64,000 nucleotides of DNA from Aeromicrobium wangtongii (lineage in GTDB: Bacteria > Actinomycetota > Actinomycetes > Propionibacteriales > Nocardioidaceae), in assembly GCF_024584515.1 (NCBI RefSeq), contig NZ_CP102173.1, forward strand, positions 3,596,001-3,660,000, in the 5' to 3' direction. The position numbers and the translations under genes were made by a program. Positions 63,005-64,000 of the stretch are shown here, one piece after another (positions within the stretch are counted from its first letter, which is position 1; each line of letters starts with the position of its first letter). The notes under the pieces are model-generated. The model ran no database searches. It was not told the origin of the DNA and saw only the letters and a program-made list of their open reading frames with translations.

Positions 63005-63931
63005 TCATAGGACGACCCCTCCGCGCCAGGTGTGGGTCTCGGACTCCGCGAAGTACCGCGCCGAGACGGCATCGCTCGCGGCAGCACAGCTGCGCTGCAG
63101 GCGCTCCATCTCGACCGGCAGGTCGAACACGATCTCGGCGAGCGGGCGGTACTCCAGCTCGGTGCGCGCACGCCCGAGCAGGCGCTGCGCCTCGTCGCTG
63201 AAGCCGGATCGCTGGCCCGCAGACTCCAGGTTGTTCAGCGCCCGCTCCGCCTCGGCCAGGGACGACACGATCGACCGTGGGAACCAGCGGTCCAGCAGCA
63301 GGAACTCAGCGGCCTGGCGATCGGAGTCGATGCCGCGATAGGCGCGGATGAAGCTCTCGTAGGCGCCGCAGGCGCGCAGCGTCGTCGGCCAGGCCACCTG
63401 CGGCCCGGAGGCCAGCGCCGCGGTCGACAGCAGACGGGCCGTCATGTCGACCCGCTCGATGCTGCGGCCCAGCATGTAGAAGTGCCAGCCGTCGTCGCGC
63501 GACATCGTCGAGTCGGCGATGCCCGAGATCATGGCCGTCCGGTTGCGGACCCAGCTGAACATGTCCGGCGGACGCATCGCGCGGGCGGTGCTGAGACCGC
63601 GCCACGTCGTGTTGATCGCGGCCCAGATGTCGGTCGAGAGGGTCTCGCGCGCGCGCCGCGAGCTCTCGCGGGCCGCACCGATCGCCGCGGCGATCGACAC
63701 CGGGGAGTCGGGGTTGTGCGCCAGCAGGTCCAGCAGCATCCAGCGGTTGGGCAGACCCGTGTAGTCCTCGACGCCCATGACCGACAGCAGCTGCTCGCAC
63801 GAGGTGCGCTCGTCCATGCCGGGGTCCTCGACCAGCACCTGCATCTGGACGTCCAGGATGCGTGCGGTGTCATCGGCCCGCTCGAGGTAGCGGCCGATCC
63901 AGAACAGCGACTCGGCAATCCGGCTCAGCAT
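63005..63931 (-). CDS. Alpha-E domain protein
   Basis: This is a 308-residue all-helical alpha-E domain protein. MLSRIAESLFWIGRYLERADD at the N-terminus is the family signature, and internal EDYTGLPNRWMLLDLLAH and WHFYMLGRSIERVDMTAR are conserved. It typically precedes a transglutaminase and follows a circularly permuted ATP-grasp gene. The latter would be to the right of this window. Function is not established, possibly amide-bond formation. The start codon is 9 bp before repeats that reach the window end. Confidence 0.93.
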   Translation of the reverse strand: MLSRIAESLFWIGRYLERADDTARILDVQMQVLVEDPGMDERTSCEQLLSVMGVEDYTGLPNRWMLLDLLAHNPDSPVSIAAAIGAARESSRRARETLSTDIWAAINTTWRGLSTARAMRPPDMFSWVRNRTAMISGIADSTMSRDDGWHFYMLGRSIERVDMTARLLSTAALASGPQVAWPTTLRACGAYESFIRAYRGIDSDRQAAEFLLLDRWFPRSIVSSLAEAERALNNLESAGQRSGFSDEAQRLLGRARTELEYRPLAEIVFDLPVEMERLQRSCAAASDAVSARYFAESETHTWRGGVVL

Positions 63932-63940
63932 GCGTCGCTC

Positions 63941-64000
63941 CTTGAGCCTGTCGAAAGGCCGCCCCTTGAGCCTGTCGAAAGGGAGCCTGTCGAAAGGGAG
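63941..64000 (-). repeat. Cluster of reversed CTTCGACAGGCTCAG repeats at the window end
   Basis: The plus strand has CCTTGAGCCTGTCGAAAGG-type sequence three times in 60 bp (starting at about 63941, 63964 and 63984), the reverse complement of the repeat seen at 21011 and 37074. These are intergenic, upstream of the alpha-E gene, and continue off the window. Confidence 0.88.

Overview
The window is about 70% G+C chromosomal DNA from a high-GC actinobacterium. The gene set best fits the Nocardioidaceae (Aeromicrobium/Nocardioides-like), but this is inferred from gene content only. Supporting signs are frequent GTG starts, 4-bp ATGA/GTGA translational couplings, an IdeR-type iron box, many lipoproteins, a WXG-type secretion substrate and a rpsF-ssb-rpsR-rplI-dnaB block. 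That block usually lies near the origin in actinobacteria, so the window is probably in the origin-proximal half. I see no rRNA, tRNA, CRISPR, prophage or recognisable IS transposase.

Layout. 1-4.6 kb: DUF2470 fragment, SDR/DUF2867 protein, DUF1206 and APC permeases, GNAT. 4.6-7.5 kb: TetR regulator divergent from a P450-SDR pair. 7.5-12 kb: aldose epimerase-like protein, LON-domain protein and a siderophore permease operon (ATPase plus two FecCD permeases) behind an iron box. 12-18.8 kb: lipid catabolism (FadJ-like protein, thiolase, MerR regulator, acyl-CoA dehydrogenase, CaiB-type racemase/transferase), with two promoters carrying the same operator. 18.9-25 kb: hydrolase, unknown protein, flavin monooxygenase, polar amino-acid ABC transporter, lipoprotein. 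25-28.6 kb: PadR regulator, SCO4848-like membrane protein, 2,4-dienoyl-CoA reductase, DUF1697. 28.6-32.7 kb: a tightly coupled five-gene type VII secretion-like locus. 32.7-36.3 kb: sirtuin, DUF4389 protein, serA behind a ZTP riboswitch, thioesterase. 36.3-39 kb: copper module csoR-copZ-copA. 39-48.6 kb: envelope functions (SGNH protein, epimerase, YbaY-like protein, ABC exporter, DUF3558-like lipoprotein, DedA, an anchored unknown, a large leucine-rich-repeat surface protein that looks acquired). 48.7-56 kb: dnaB, MATE exporter, hydrolase, oligopeptide-binding lipoprotein, rplI-rpsR-ssb-rpsF. 56.1-57.3 kb: a DUF559 nuclease-like gene bracketed by inverted copies of an 84-bp repeat. 57.3-64 kb: MOSC protein, hrpB, aldo/keto reductase, maltokinase-cap-like protein, transglutaminase, alpha-E protein.

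How it works together. Catabolic genes dominate the first half: CoA-ester racemisation, dehydrogenation, hydration/oxidation and thiolysis are all present, plus the auxiliary dienoyl-CoA reductase. A MerR regulator next to one of two matching operators is the likely controller. Iron uptake, copper export and one-carbon/serine metabolism each have a recognisable cis element (iron box, CsoR box, ZTP riboswitch).

Most unusual. (1) An 84-bp element occurs three times without gaps. Its arms covary, and two copies bracket a DUF559 gene in inverted orientation, giving a REP-like or cassette-like arrangement. (2) The secretion-like locus has two apparently paralogous small partner proteins. (3) A CTTCGACAGGCTCAG repeat has entered coding sequences in frame as linkers in two enzymes.
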